In this document: piece by piece, positions 36,701 to 44,368 of the stretch
How the letters are laid out: every line of letters starts with the position of its first letter
How positions within the stretch are numbered: the stretch's first letter is position 1
Source: UBA2421 sp002343075
GTDB lineage: Bacteria > Planctomycetota > Phycisphaerae > Tepidisphaerales > Tepidisphaeraceae
Direction of reading: 5' to 3'
Assembly (NCBI GenBank): GCA_937982565.1
Contig: CALJLN010000045.1
Location: forward strand, 1-64,000
DNA: 64,000 nucleotides
Made by a program: the position numbers and the translations under genes
Notes under the pieces: model-generated
The model's input: the letters and a program-made list of their open reading frames with translations, nothing else
The model's database searches: none
What the model was told of the DNA's origin: nothing

Positions 36701-36991
36701 CAGATGAGTAAGTCTACAACGGCTACCGACGCTTCCGTGGGAAACAGAACGGCCGTCGCGAGCGAACCCTTGCCCGACCGCAGCCGAAAATTCGAGGCCC
36801 CCGCAGGCGTCGAAGGCGATATAACCAGCGTCGTCGGAGGGGCAACAAACAAGGCAATCCCGTCACCGCCAAGCCCGAAACAGCCCCCCAAAGGAGCACC
36901 GCAACCGGGCGATGGCATGACCGGGCTTCTGGCAGCGAAGAAGCGCGCGCGGGAGCAGATGGAAAATCGGGAGGGCGAAAAAAATGGCTAG
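33800..36991 (+). CDS. large VWA/glutamine-amidotransferase-like membrane protein of a MoxR operon
   Basis: A 1063-residue protein. Two N-terminal membrane segments (about 13-30 and 45-62) are followed by a VWA-like domain (VMVLRDVSDSTLN, then DRIGVISFHSQS). A central class-I-glutamine-amidotransferase-like domain carries KVLYIDNVPNGAGQTLRSAL and YVHDMGGGLVMVGGDESFGAGGW, and a second VWA-like domain carries GALVLVMHSCEMPN and IIVISDGDPQAP. A beta region, a C-terminal membrane segment (about 905-925) and a disordered Pro/Lys-rich tail close it. This is the large membrane member of MoxR/VWA systems, expected to work with MoxR (37491) and DUF58 (39409). Confidence 0.8.
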   Translation: MPISLEYMSWLQAVGLFALLATPVVLLGIRSLVGLGPVRRWVAVGTRLAVLLLMVLILAGARWQKINRTVEVMVLRDVSDSTLNVTSFPGDSLQKSIEDFLRSAADSKLKRPDDRIGVISFHSQSLIDAIPNTWLALDARPIRDPGNGTDLASAIQLGLATLGKDSMHRMVLMWDGNSNTGDIEQAVAAATSAGVPIDVMPLKYDVASEVLLDTFNAPTWKRENEPFTMQVILRSTNLGPVTGKLTVLHQGVPMDLDPETPGVQSGRIVTLQNGLNREPVRVPGLQSAGVHQFKASFEAPNVSATVAGAGGLPAGNVGGSPPQGDTLTQNNVGSAFTFVRGKGKVLYIDNVPNGAGQTLRSALIDEGINIEAGRTTVDQFPNDIVELQNYDAVILANVPRGSGGLSEDQQKMLASYVHDMGGGLVMVGGDESFGAGGWQGSRLEEVLPVSMDVPAQRQIPKGALVLVMHSCEMPNGNYWGEQCAIKATETLSSRDEVGVLSYAWQGPGGGGSQWDFPLQQKGDGSKVIAAIKKMQLGDMPSFDDMLNVAINGRDGNPGLKQSDARQKHIIVISDGDPQAPRQDLIDDCIKNKISITTITVFPHMGDPDGLPPTMKSMAQQTKGRFYGPINQNPGQLPQIFIKEATVVRRSLIHEEKEGIPLKLSDAGSELIKGLPSFDPIFGLVLTTRKPNPQIEVPLVAGKNNDPLLAYWQSGLGRTAVFTSDAHSRWLANWTGSAMYNKFWSQVVRSVARPPMSSDFEVNTVPIGGNKGRITVEALGKDNAFLNFLSINANVVSPNPNAPPMQVRLTQTGPGTYAGEFDAADPGNYVAVLNYRGAREGSGGMLLSGMVVNTSPELRDLKSNEAAIERIRAATGGRMLAPFDAANANFFAREGLRPSISPQPIWDRLLLVLLALILLDVAVRRIAWDWLATKNLAYRGAGWIRSFTAARNIESRQTLDALQRIKLEQMSKSTTATDASVGNRTAVASEPLPDRSRKFEAPAGVEGDITSVVGGATNKAIPSPPSPKQPPKGAPQPGDGMTGLLAAKKRAREQMENREGEKNG

Positions 36992-37232
36992 CGACGCGGG
37001 TTTCATGCCGCTGCGATTTAACAATCCGGTAAAGTTGCGGCGGCAGATGAGTCAGCGCGGTTGGACTGAGGTGCAGATACTTGAGGCGATGCAAACCAAA
37101 CCGATTTCGGTCCCCGGAAAACTTGGGCCGGCGTTGCGCTATGTGCATCCCGTGACCGGGAAGTCGGTGGTTGTTGATGCAATGACTGGCGAGATTTTTC
37201 ACGTTGGTGGCGAGGGTTTCAGATATGGTTGA
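36984..37232 (+). CDS. colicin-E5-like ribonuclease domain protein (putative toxin)
   Basis: An 82-residue stand-alone protein. Its body, MSQRGWTEVQILEAM, then GPALRYVHPVTGKSVVVD, then TGEIFHVGGEGFRYG, matches the pattern I recall from 'colicin E5-related ribonuclease' toxin tips of contact-dependent and polymorphic toxins, which cut tRNA anticodons. Colicin E5 uses basic residues rather than histidine; several Lys and Arg are available here (positions about 17-19, 40, 46, 54). It overlaps the upstream VWA gene by 8 bp and the downstream gene by 8 bp, with GGGAGGG just before its ATG. No secretion domain is attached, so it would act inside the producing cell, for example as a toxin-antitoxin pair. 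Confidence 0.55.
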   Translation: MASDAGFMPLRFNNPVKLRRQMSQRGWTEVQILEAMQTKPISVPGKLGPALRYVHPVTGKSVVVDAMTGEIFHVGGEGFRYG

Positions 37233-37464
37233 ACAAATCTTCATAAAACTTCTGAATGAAGGTGTCGACGTTTGGCGACCGGTACCGGGATATCGCGTTG
37301 ATTCCAACACATACATTGTGCTGCGATCAGAGCATTATGATCCTGAGGCTGAGACCTGGGAGTTTCCGCCGGGTTCGGTGGTCGTTTGTGAGAACCACGC
37401 CTCCTCGGATGGCGAGATTTTTGCAGCGGTGCGTCACCGTGAACTTGACAAGCGAACTGCGTGA
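37225..37464 (+). CDS. small acidic partner of the E5-like RNase (putative immunity/antitoxin)
   Basis: A 79-residue protein with the pattern IFIKLLNEGVDVWRPVPGYR, then HYDPEAETWEFPPGSVVVCE. It is a small beta-rich family I have seen only as uncharacterised proteins. It begins 8 bp inside the preceding RNase-like gene, with GAGGG as ribosome site, so the two are made together. By position and acidity it is the likely neutralising partner, but that is inferred. Confidence 0.5.
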   Translation: MVEQIFIKLLNEGVDVWRPVPGYRVDSNTYIVLRSEHYDPEAETWEFPPGSVVVCENHASSDGEIFAAVRHRELDKRTA

Positions 37465-37490
37465 ACCACGACATCGCAAGGGATAAATTC

Positions 37491-38504
37491 ATGAGTCAGC
37501 AGAATATAGAAGCCGCGACTGAGTCGTTTCGACGGGATTATCGCGCAGTGCACGCGGAAATCTCAAAGGCGATTGTGGGCCACCAGGCAATCATTGACGG
37601 CGTGCTTACCTGCCTGTTTGTCGGCGGGCATGCACTGCTTGAGGGCGTGCCGGGGTTGGGTAAGACGGCGCTCATTCGCTCGCTTTCGGAAGCGTTGCAC
37701 CTGAAGTTCAGCCGCATTCAGTTCACACCCGATCTGATGCCCGCTGACGTCATTGGCACCAATATTATGCAGACTGACGACAGCGGACGGCGCGCGTTTC
37801 AGTTTCAGCACGGGCCGATTTTTGCGCAGATTGTCCTCGCGGATGAAATCAATCGTGCCACCCCGAAGACGCAAAGCGCGCTGCTCGAAGCAATGCAGGA
37901 AAAGCAGGTGACTGCCGGTGGGGAGGTGCGCAAGCTGGAGGCGCCGTTTTTTGTAATGGCGACACAGAATCCGCTAGAACAGGAGGGGACCTATCCCTTA
38001 CCGGAAGCACAGCTTGACCGTTTCTTCTTCAAACTGGTAGTCAACTACAGCAGCCGAGATGAGCTGCATGAAATTCTTGCCCGAACCACCGCAGGCAAGG
38101 TGCCGAAGGTCGAGCCGGTGCTGGATGCATCAAAGATCATCGAGTATCAGAAACTGGTGCAGCGGGTGATCATTGCGCCCCATGTGCAGGATTTTGCCAT
38201 CCGTTGCACGCTGGCAACGCATCCGCAGGGTCCGTATGCCATTCCGATGGTCAACCAGTTCATCCGCGTCGGCGCGTCACCGCGTGCGGCTCAGGCAATC
38301 GTCCTCGCGGCAAAGGTGAAGGCGCTTCTTGACGGCCGTTATCACGCAGCGTTCGACGACATCAAAGCTGTCGCCATCCCGGCCATGCGACACCGGATAA
38401 TTATGAATTTTGAAGGTGAAGCCGAAGGAATGACCACCGACATGGTGCTGGAAAAAGTCATCAACGAAACGCCAACCGCGGCGGAGGTGGCGGGGGCGCG
38501 ATGA
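37491..38504 (+). CDS. MoxR-family AAA+ ATPase
   Basis: A 337-residue MoxR-type ATPase. Walker A is GVPGLGKTAL, Walker B is VLADEINRA, followed by TQSALLEAMQEKQVT, sensor 1 ATQNPLEQEGTYPLPEAQLDRF and the C-terminal lid with GASPRAAQAIVLAAKVKALLDGR. MoxR proteins work with VWA proteins as chaperone-like complexes that mature or activate metal enzymes or envelope functions. An earlier in-frame GTG exists at 37461; the ATG at 37491 with AAGG upstream is preferred. The stop overlaps the next micro-gene as ATGA. Confidence 0.93.
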   Translation: MSQQNIEAATESFRRDYRAVHAEISKAIVGHQAIIDGVLTCLFVGGHALLEGVPGLGKTALIRSLSEALHLKFSRIQFTPDLMPADVIGTNIMQTDDSGRRAFQFQHGPIFAQIVLADEINRATPKTQSALLEAMQEKQVTAGGEVRKLEAPFFVMATQNPLEQEGTYPLPEAQLDRFFFKLVVNYSSRDELHEILARTTAGKVPKVEPVLDASKIIEYQKLVQRVIIAPHVQDFAIRCTLATHPQGPYAIPMVNQFIRVGASPRAAQAIVLAAKVKALLDGRYHAAFDDIKAVAIPAMRHRIIMNFEGEAEGMTTDMVLEKVINETPTAAEVAGAR

Positions 38505-38575
38505 ATGGGATTTGGAGTGTCTTTTTCTGGTTACTGATGACAGCGTTGCTTTGGCGGAAGATTTTTACGCTGTAG
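38501..38575 (+). CDS. micro-protein, 24 residues, single membrane segment
   Basis: ATG overlaps the moxR stop (ATGA). The frame reads MNGIWSVFFWLLMTALLWRK and ends IFTL, almost entirely one hydrophobic helix. Tight coupling and clean composition support a real gene, but there is no family match. The product might help anchor the MoxR/VWA complex. Confidence 0.4.
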   Translation: MNGIWSVFFWLLMTALLWRKIFTL

Positions 38576-38657
38576 TCAACCTGGATATCTGGGCGATTTG
38601 GCAGCGACGGTCAATATCAATGATGTTGCAAAGCCACTTTCACACGGGAGTATAGGT

Positions 38658-38885
38658 ATGCCGAACGAGATAACATTCGTCGTCACTGAAGACGACGTAG
38701 ACGGCGGCTTCACCGCCCATGCACGGGTAAAAGATGGCAACCGCGATATCTTCAGCGAAGGTGACGAGCGCGAATCGCTTATCAAGAACGTCCGCGAAGC
38801 TATTGATGCCGCATTCGACGCAGGCGAGCGAAAGCCGGAGTTGATTCACCTCCACTTTGTCCGTGACGAGGTGGCGGCAGGATGA
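38658..38885 (+). CDS. HicB-like small protein without a HicA partner
   Basis: A 75-residue protein whose start ITFVVTEDDVDGGFTAHARV matches the HicB-type partial RNase-H fold seen in antitoxins, followed by DERESLIKNVREAIDAAF. In such antitoxins a toxin gene normally lies alongside; here the neighbours are membrane micro-genes instead. GGGAG lies seven bases before the ATG at 38658. The stop overlaps the start of the next gene (ATGA). Confidence 0.55.
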   Translation: MPNEITFVVTEDDVDGGFTAHARVKDGNRDIFSEGDERESLIKNVREAIDAAFDAGERKPELIHLHFVRDEVAAG

Positions 38886-39049
38886 GTCGTCAAACAGAAG
38901 ATGATTTTCTCAGTTATCGCATGCCAGATCTCGGTAACGAGTTGGAGACGCGCCGGCGTCTGAACAAGATCGACTTCTGGGGCACGCTAATCGTCGCAAC
39001 ATGCATTGGGGTGTCTTTCATTTGTTTTGTGGTATGGACTGGAAGGTAA
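38882..39049 (+). CDS. 55-residue single-pass membrane protein
   Basis: Starts within the preceding stop (ATGA). The first 30 residues are charged (MSRQTEDDFLSYRMPDLGNE and on), followed by one membrane helix (WGTLIVATCIGVSFICFVVW). Function unknown. The layout is cytoplasmic N-terminus plus tail anchor. Confidence 0.5.
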   Translation: MSRQTEDDFLSYRMPDLGNELETRRRLNKIDFWGTLIVATCIGVSFICFVVWTGR

Positions 39050-39055
39050 GCTCAC

Positions 39056-39166
39056 GTGTCGCGCCGTCGCGGATGGTACTGGTTGATTTTCTTCCCGTTA
39101 ATCGGCGCGGTGGTCGCGGCGGTGTGGTGGTATCGCGGGTTGCTGCAGAGTGTGATGCCGCAGTAA
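39056..39166 (+). CDS. 36-residue membrane micro-protein
   Basis: GTG start with AAGG nine bases upstream, six bases after the preceding stop. Basic MSRRRGWYW followed by one hydrophobic helix (LIFFPLIGAVVAAVWWY). Function unknown. It is the third membrane micro-gene in a row inside the MoxR operon. Confidence 0.4.
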   Translation: MSRRRGWYWLIFFPLIGAVVAAVWWYRGLLQSVMPQ

Positions 39167-39187
39167 ATCCATGAATGACAGGTAGTT

Positions 39188-39412
39188 ATGGCCCTATACA
39201 AAGTCCCTCCCAACACCGGCAAAGTGCGCGTCGCCATGTTTCATGGCGGCGCGTATGCAGTCTGGAATGGCAAGCAGGGTGCGAATGAGTTTCGAATTCT
39301 CGTGCGCACCAAGCGGCAGGCGGAGGCGATTGCCCGGGCGATCAACGAAAAGCGTCATAATGGCGAGATTGATACCGCCGGCTGGTCGGCTTTTGAGGAG
39401 ACCCCACAGTGA
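39188..39412 (+). CDS. 74-residue hypothetical protein in MoxR operon
   Basis: A small soluble, basic protein (MALYKVPPNTGKVRVAMFHG and on) with an RILVRTKRQAEAIARAINEK helix. No family is recognised. Its stop overlaps the GTG of the DUF58 gene (GTGA), so it is part of the operon. Confidence 0.55.
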   Translation: MALYKVPPNTGKVRVAMFHGGAYAVWNGKQGANEFRILVRTKRQAEAIARAINEKRHNGEIDTAGWSAFEETPQ

Positions 39413-40335
39413 TCGCCGCACCCGCAAAATCGGCTCGCACGCAACTGCTCGACTCGCAGTTCATGGCCCGTCTTGATCAACTCGATCTACTCTCGCGCAA
39501 ACTGCTCGCCGGCAAGATGAAGGGTGAGCGGCGCAGCAAGCGGCGGGGACAGTCGGTCGAGTTTGCAGACTTCCGTAACTATGTAATTGGCGATGACTTA
39601 CGTTTCATCGACTGGAACATCTATGCTCGGCTCGACAAGCTGTTCCTCAAGCTGTTTTTGGAAGAGGAAGACCTGTCACTTTATGTGTTGATCGACACCA
39701 GCTTGAGTATGGATTGGCCCCGAAGTGGAGCAAGGCCTGCCGATTTTAACAAGCTGCACTACGCCCGTAAGCTCGCGGCGGCGCTCGGATACATCGGATT
39801 GGTGAACTACAACCGGGTGAACGTCGTAGCGCTCAGTGACACCGTCGTTGCCGAGACCGGAGGCATGCGCGGACGTCGGCGGGTGGCGCAAATGCTCGAT
39901 TTCGTCAGCGGGCTGCAGCCGCAGGGGGCGAGTCATTTCGCAGCCGCGTGCAAGCGGTTTGCGCTGGCCAATCGTCAGAAGGGCGTGTGCGTGGTGATCA
40001 GTGATTTCTACGACAAGAGTGGTTTTGAGACCGGCCTTCGCTATCTCGCCAGCGGTAAGTATGACCTTTTCGCCGTTCAAGTCCTTTCCCCTGCCGAGAT
40101 CGAGCCTGAACTGCAGGGCGACCTTAAGCTGAAAGATATTGAAGATGCCGACCTCGCTGAAGTGAGCATCACGCAGCCTCTGATAAAAAAGTATAAAGCC
40201 AACCTGAATGCGTACTGCCTTTCGCTGAAAGAGTACGTCACTCGCCGCGGGGGAACGTATCTGTTCACGAACTCAAACGTGCCATTCGAGACGGTCGTCC
40301 TGAACTACCTACGCGAGAGGAGGCTTCTGGGATGA
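39409..40335 (+). CDS. DUF58 family protein (MoxR/VWA system)
   Basis: A 308-residue protein with the DUF58 signature: KMKGERRSKRRGQSVEFADFRNYVIGDDLRFIDWNIYARLDKLF, then a VWA-like fold with VLIDTSLSMDW, a MIDAS-like DxSxS. DUF58 proteins partner with MoxR ATPases. GTG start overlaps the preceding stop, and its own stop overlaps the ATG of the BatA-like gene (ATGA), so translation is coupled on both sides. Confidence 0.9.
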   Translation: MIAAPAKSARTQLLDSQFMARLDQLDLLSRKLLAGKMKGERRSKRRGQSVEFADFRNYVIGDDLRFIDWNIYARLDKLFLKLFLEEEDLSLYVLIDTSLSMDWPRSGARPADFNKLHYARKLAAALGYIGLVNYNRVNVVALSDTVVAETGGMRGRRRVAQMLDFVSGLQPQGASHFAAACKRFALANRQKGVCVVISDFYDKSGFETGLRYLASGKYDLFAVQVLSPAEIEPELQGDLKLKDIEDADLAEVSITQPLIKKYKANLNAYCLSLKEYVTRRGGTYLFTNSNVPFETVVLNYLRERRLLG

Positions 40336-42356
40336 GCTGGTTTCCCTCGTTCCTCAACCCCCTTACCGCCGCCTTCGCCGCCGCGGTGGTGGTTCCTTCA
40401 CTGCTCCTGCTCTACTTTCTCAAGCTCCGTCGAAAAGAAATGGAGTTTGCATCGACGATTCTCTGGAAGAAGAGTATTCAGGATCTACAGGTGAACGCGC
40501 CGTTTCAGAAGCTGCGGCAGAATCTGCTCTTGATTCTGCAGATGCTCCTGCTGCTGCTGTTGCTGCTGGCGCTGTCCCGGCCGATTTCCCACTACACGCC
40601 GGGTGCAGGCAAGAGCAGCGTGATTCTGATCGATCGCTCTGCATCCATGTCCGCAAAAGAGCCAGGCGGGGGCTCCCGGCTGGACTCTGCCAAACGGCAG
40701 GCGAAAGATCTTGTGGATTCGATGGACCGAAACGGTTATTCGATGGTGATCGCCTTTGATGACGATGCAAAGGTGGTCCAGGGTTTCACCTCCGACCGCG
40801 CCGCTCTGAAGCGGGCGATTGACTCAGTCGGCCCGAGCGATCGCAAGACCAATCTGAAGCTGGCGTATCAACTGGCCGAGGCGCAGGTCGCGTTCATCCC
40901 CGAACAAAATCGCACCAATATAGACCCGCCGGCGGTCTGGCTTTACAGCGACGGGCGTGTCGCCGATTCGACGGGGCTTTCGATTAAGTCGCCGGTCACG
41001 CTCGTGCAGGTGGGCAGTGAAGATGTGAAGAATATCGGCATCGTGGCGCTGAGCGCAAAGCGCAATTACGACCGCCCGGCAGAGGTGCAGATCTTTGCAA
41101 GGCTGGCCAATTTTGGGGCTGAGCCTGTAAAGGCCCAGGTTCAGTTAAGCATTTCGCCGATGAACCCTGACAACCCGGAAACAGATGCGTTTGTGGTAAG
41201 TCGAGTGGCGGAGGTGTCTCTGCCGCCGGAGCGGTGGACGGATGACGATCGCAGAACCGCGGAGCAATCGACTGGCTTTCTGGTGCGCGATGGGGTGGAG
41301 TTCAACCTCGACCTCACGACGGCAGCGGTGATTCGGGTTGAGCAGATGAACCGCGAAGGCGACGCGCTGGCAGCCGACGATGCCGCGATGGTTGTTGTCC
41401 CCCCACCGAAGGCGCTATCGCTACTGCTGGTCACCGACGGCAACTACTACCTGGAGCGGGCTGTTGACAGCCTAAACCTGCAGAAGCCGCAGCAGATGAC
41501 GCCCGCCGACTTCGATCAGAATCTGCACGGCGATTTTGATGTGATCATCTTTGATCGCCACTCCCCAAAGAAGCTGCCCGAAAGTGGTAACTTCGTCTAC
41601 TTCGGCGGCGTGCCCGGTGGCATCAAGGTGACGATGGAAGAGAAAGATGGTGCTCCAGTTCCGATTGAGGAGCAGACCGTTCTTGATTGGCGAAGAGATC
41701 ATCCGATCTTGAAGCACCTTAACCTTGGCAAGGTCTATGCGGGGCTTGCCCTGAAACTGAATGTGCCGGCAGAGTCGCAGACTCTTGTCGATGGCGTTAA
41801 GGGGCCGATAGTCGTATTGCACCGCGAAGCGCGTTCAACTCATCTGATCATTGGATTTGACCTGATGCAGAGCAATTGGCCACTTCGAGTGAGTTTTCCG
41901 ATCTTTCTGCAGCAGTCACTACAGTTTCTGGCACTCGGCGGCGACTTAAGTGTTCGCGAGAGCTTTGTGCCTGGTGCTTCGCCGCTGCTTCCTCGCTCGA
42001 ATCTTGCGAGAGCTCAGGCGGGAGAAATCAGGGAAATTGCACTCGTCGGTCCGAATGGTGCAACCAAGGTCGCCGTCCCTGAAGAGGGTGATTTTGCGCT
42101 GCCGCCGTTGGAACGGGTGGGGGTTTACCGAACGGTGCCACTGGTGCCGCAATACGAGCGGCTTGCGGTCAATCTGCTCGATGCGAGTGAGAGCAACCTG
42201 TTGCCGGTCAAAACCGTGCCCGGCGGCAGCGGAGAGACCATCACCGCTGAGGGCCGCAAGACTCGGCTCGAACTGTGGTGGTGGATCATAGCGTGTATCG
42301 GCCTGCCACTGTTAATGATTGAATGGTGGGTGTACACGCGGCGGGTACACCTGTAG
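40332..42356 (+). CDS. BatA-like VWA membrane protein
   Basis: A 674-residue protein that begins with the BatA N-terminal region: SWFPSFLNPLTAAFAAAVVV, then LLYFLKLRRKEMEFASTILW, a second helix LLLILQMLLLLLLLLALSRPI, and a VWA domain with a proper MIDAS DRSASMSA and later WLYSDGR. A beta-rich region follows, and a C-terminal membrane segment (about 652-670). It probably sits in the inner membrane with DUF58 and MoxR. Last gene of the operon. Confidence 0.88.
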   Translation: MSWFPSFLNPLTAAFAAAVVVPSLLLLYFLKLRRKEMEFASTILWKKSIQDLQVNAPFQKLRQNLLLILQMLLLLLLLLALSRPISHYTPGAGKSSVILIDRSASMSAKEPGGGSRLDSAKRQAKDLVDSMDRNGYSMVIAFDDDAKVVQGFTSDRAALKRAIDSVGPSDRKTNLKLAYQLAEAQVAFIPEQNRTNIDPPAVWLYSDGRVADSTGLSIKSPVTLVQVGSEDVKNIGIVALSAKRNYDRPAEVQIFARLANFGAEPVKAQVQLSISPMNPDNPETDAFVVSRVAEVSLPPERWTDDDRRTAEQSTGFLVRDGVEFNLDLTTAAVIRVEQMNREGDALAADDAAMVVVPPPKALSLLLVTDGNYYLERAVDSLNLQKPQQMTPADFDQNLHGDFDVIIFDRHSPKKLPESGNFVYFGGVPGGIKVTMEEKDGAPVPIEEQTVLDWRRDHPILKHLNLGKVYAGLALKLNVPAESQTLVDGVKGPIVVLHREARSTHLIIGFDLMQSNWPLRVSFPIFLQQSLQFLALGGDLSVRESFVPGASPLLPRSNLARAQAGEIREIALVGPNGATKVAVPEEGDFALPPLERVGVYRTVPLVPQYERLAVNLLDASESNLLPVKTVPGGSGETITAEGRKTRLELWWWIIACIGLPLLMIEWWVYTRRVHL

Positions 42357-42426
42357 ATCTAGTTGCGCCAAATCCCCGCCGCGGGTTCTGACAGCGATGT
42401 ACTTCGCACGGCTCTGTCCTGGCGGC

Positions 42427-42432
42427 TATACT
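42427..42432 (+). promoter_or_regulatory. -10 box 7 nt before start (leaderless)
   Basis: TATACT, seven bases before the ATG at 42440. TTCGCA at about 18 bases further upstream could be a weak -35. Confidence 0.5.
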
Positions 42433-42439
42433 CCCGTAC

Positions 42440-43762
42440 ATGATCCTCTCGGCCGCGCCTGCAATACCGCCGGGCACACTTCTTGAACGGTCGCAATCGC
42501 TGTTTGGATTGCTGAGTTTTATTCTCATCTGCTTTATCATCGGTCGGCTGCGCGGGGTGCGGTCGTTTCCCGTTCGGGTTGTGGTGTGGGGGGTGATTCT
42601 GCAGTTTGCCTTTGGCGCGGTTGTGGTGTTCAGCCCGGACGTGCTCCGCGTTGTGCAGGATAACATCGAGCGCCTATTGGGATACTCCAATGCCGGCGCG
42701 CGGTTGATCTTCGGCTCGCTGGTTGATTGGGTTGCGCCGGTCAAGTCCGATGACGGGAAGACAGTGGGGATTGTGACGCTCGCCGCGAGCTTTGCATTTT
42801 CAGTCTTGCCGACGATTGTTTTTGTCTCGATGCTCACGGCGATTCTCTACCACGTCGGCGTGTTGACATGGGTGGTGCACGGGCTTGCGTGGATCATGCG
42901 TCGCACCATGGGCTGCAGCGGGGCAGAAACGCTTTCCACCGCGGCCAACATCTTTGTTGGGCAAACTGAAGCCCCGCTGATCGTCCGGCCCTTTCTTGCC
43001 GGAGCGACCCGAAGCGAGATGATGGCGATCATGGTTGGCGGATTTGCCAACATTGCCACCGGCGTGCTCGTGGTCTACACCGATCTACTCAAGGACCATG
43101 TGCAAAACGTCGGCGGACACCTCGCAGCGGCGTGTTTCATCAGCGCACCGGCGACGCTGCTCGTGAGCAAACTTATCATGCCCGAGCGCGAGACGCCCCA
43201 AACCGTCGGCGGCGCCGCAATCAAAGTCGAGCGCGCCGATGCCAATCTGATCGATGCGGCCACCAGAGGCACAAGCGAGGGGGTCACCCTCGCGATCAAT
43301 GTCGGTGCGATGCTGATTGCGTTCACCGCGCTGATCGCACTGATAAACTCGGTGATCGGCAGCGTCGGGGGATGGGTTGGAATGCCGGGTGTCTCGCTCG
43401 AACGCATGCTGGGGGTCATCGCATCGCCACTGGCCTGGCTTTGTGGCATTCCGTGGGCGGATAGCCACACAGTCGGCGGGCTGATTGGGATGAAAACGGT
43501 GCTGAACGAGTTCATTGCCTACAATGAAATGGGACAGCAGTTTCGCACGAACGCAGCCTATCTTTCGCCCAGATCGGCACTGATCGCGACGTATGCCCTC
43601 TGCGGCTTTGCCAATTTTGCGAGTGTGGGGATCCAGATCGGCGGAATCAGCGTGCTCGCGCCGTCTCGCCGGAGCGAACTCTCTCGAATCGGTTTGCTTG
43701 CCATGGCCGGCGGGGCGATCGCTTCGATGATGGGAGCATGCGTGGTGGGAGTGCTGATTTAA
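42440..43762 (+). CDS. NupC/CNT-family concentrative nucleoside transporter
   Basis: A 440-residue inner-membrane transporter of the CNT family with about ten hydrophobic segments. Diagnostic motifs are SAAETL-like GCSGAETLSTAANIFVGQTEAPLIVRPF, FANIATGVLVVYTDLL, and the C-terminal FVAYNEM-like NEFIAYNEMGQQF, with SPRSALIATYALCGFANFASVGIQIGG. It imports nucleosides with protons or sodium. A -10 box seven bases before the ATG suggests its own leaderless promoter separate from the MoxR operon. Confidence 0.92.
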   Translation: MILSAAPAIPPGTLLERSQSLFGLLSFILICFIIGRLRGVRSFPVRVVVWGVILQFAFGAVVVFSPDVLRVVQDNIERLLGYSNAGARLIFGSLVDWVAPVKSDDGKTVGIVTLAASFAFSVLPTIVFVSMLTAILYHVGVLTWVVHGLAWIMRRTMGCSGAETLSTAANIFVGQTEAPLIVRPFLAGATRSEMMAIMVGGFANIATGVLVVYTDLLKDHVQNVGGHLAAACFISAPATLLVSKLIMPERETPQTVGGAAIKVERADANLIDAATRGTSEGVTLAINVGAMLIAFTALIALINSVIGSVGGWVGMPGVSLERMLGVIASPLAWLCGIPWADSHTVGGLIGMKTVLNEFIAYNEMGQQFRTNAAYLSPRSALIATYALCGFANFASVGIQIGGISVLAPSRRSELSRIGLLAMAGGAIASMMGACVVGVLI

Positions 43763-43795
43763 CTGGCGTCTGATCGGTTGCACGGAGGTTTGCTC

Positions 43796-44368
43796 ATGAA
43801 CGATGATCTTGACCCCGGTGCGATACTGAATGACATCTGGTCGCGCCTCACTGCGGGGCAAAAGCATCGGGCGCACCCATTTTATCTACCCGCGGTCGCG
43901 ATTACCGGCATTGACGGTGCGCCGACGGTGCGGACGGTTGTGCTGCGCGCCGTCGAGCAAGAAGCCCGGTTGCTATCATCCCAGACGGATCGGCGCAGCC
44001 CCAAATGCGCCGCCTTGCGGAGCAATCCATCGGCGGTGTGGTTGTTTTACGATCCGCCGGTGCGCCTGCAGATTCGCATAAAGTCTGTCGCCACAATTCA
44101 CACGGACGACTCGATCGCCGATGCGGCCTGGGCTGCTGTGCCCACGACCAACCAGTTAAACTACCTCGGCGAGCTATCGCCGGGAACGGTCATACCGATG
44201 GTTTACCGCAGCCCGACGCAATGGCGCGCCGTGGGGCGGGAAAACTTCGCGGTTGTGAATTGTCTTGTGAATGAGATTGACTGGCTAATGATTCATCCCG
44301 AAGGCCACCGTCGCCTGCGCATCACTTACGACCGCGGGGCGGTTTTGAGCGAGTGGTTGGTGCCGTAG
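43796..44368 (+). CDS. pyridoxamine 5'-phosphate oxidase-like flavin protein
   Basis: A 190-residue split-barrel FMN protein. It has HPFYLPAVAITGIDGAPTVRTVVLR near the start, the LLSSQTDRRSPKCAALRSNP segment that binds FMN phosphate in the family, and VWLFYDPPVRLQIRIKSV. The C-terminal part retains WLMIHPEGHRRLRITYD. It may oxidise pyridoxamine phosphate or another substrate. CGGAGG lies seven bases before the ATG. Its 3' end overlaps the convergent moaC gene by 47 bp. Confidence 0.8.
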   Translation: MNDDLDPGAILNDIWSRLTAGQKHRAHPFYLPAVAITGIDGAPTVRTVVLRAVEQEARLLSSQTDRRSPKCAALRSNPSAVWLFYDPPVRLQIRIKSVATIHTDDSIADAAWAAVPTTNQLNYLGELSPGTVIPMVYRSPTQWRAVGRENFAVVNCLVNEIDWLMIHPEGHRRLRITYDRGAVLSEWLVP

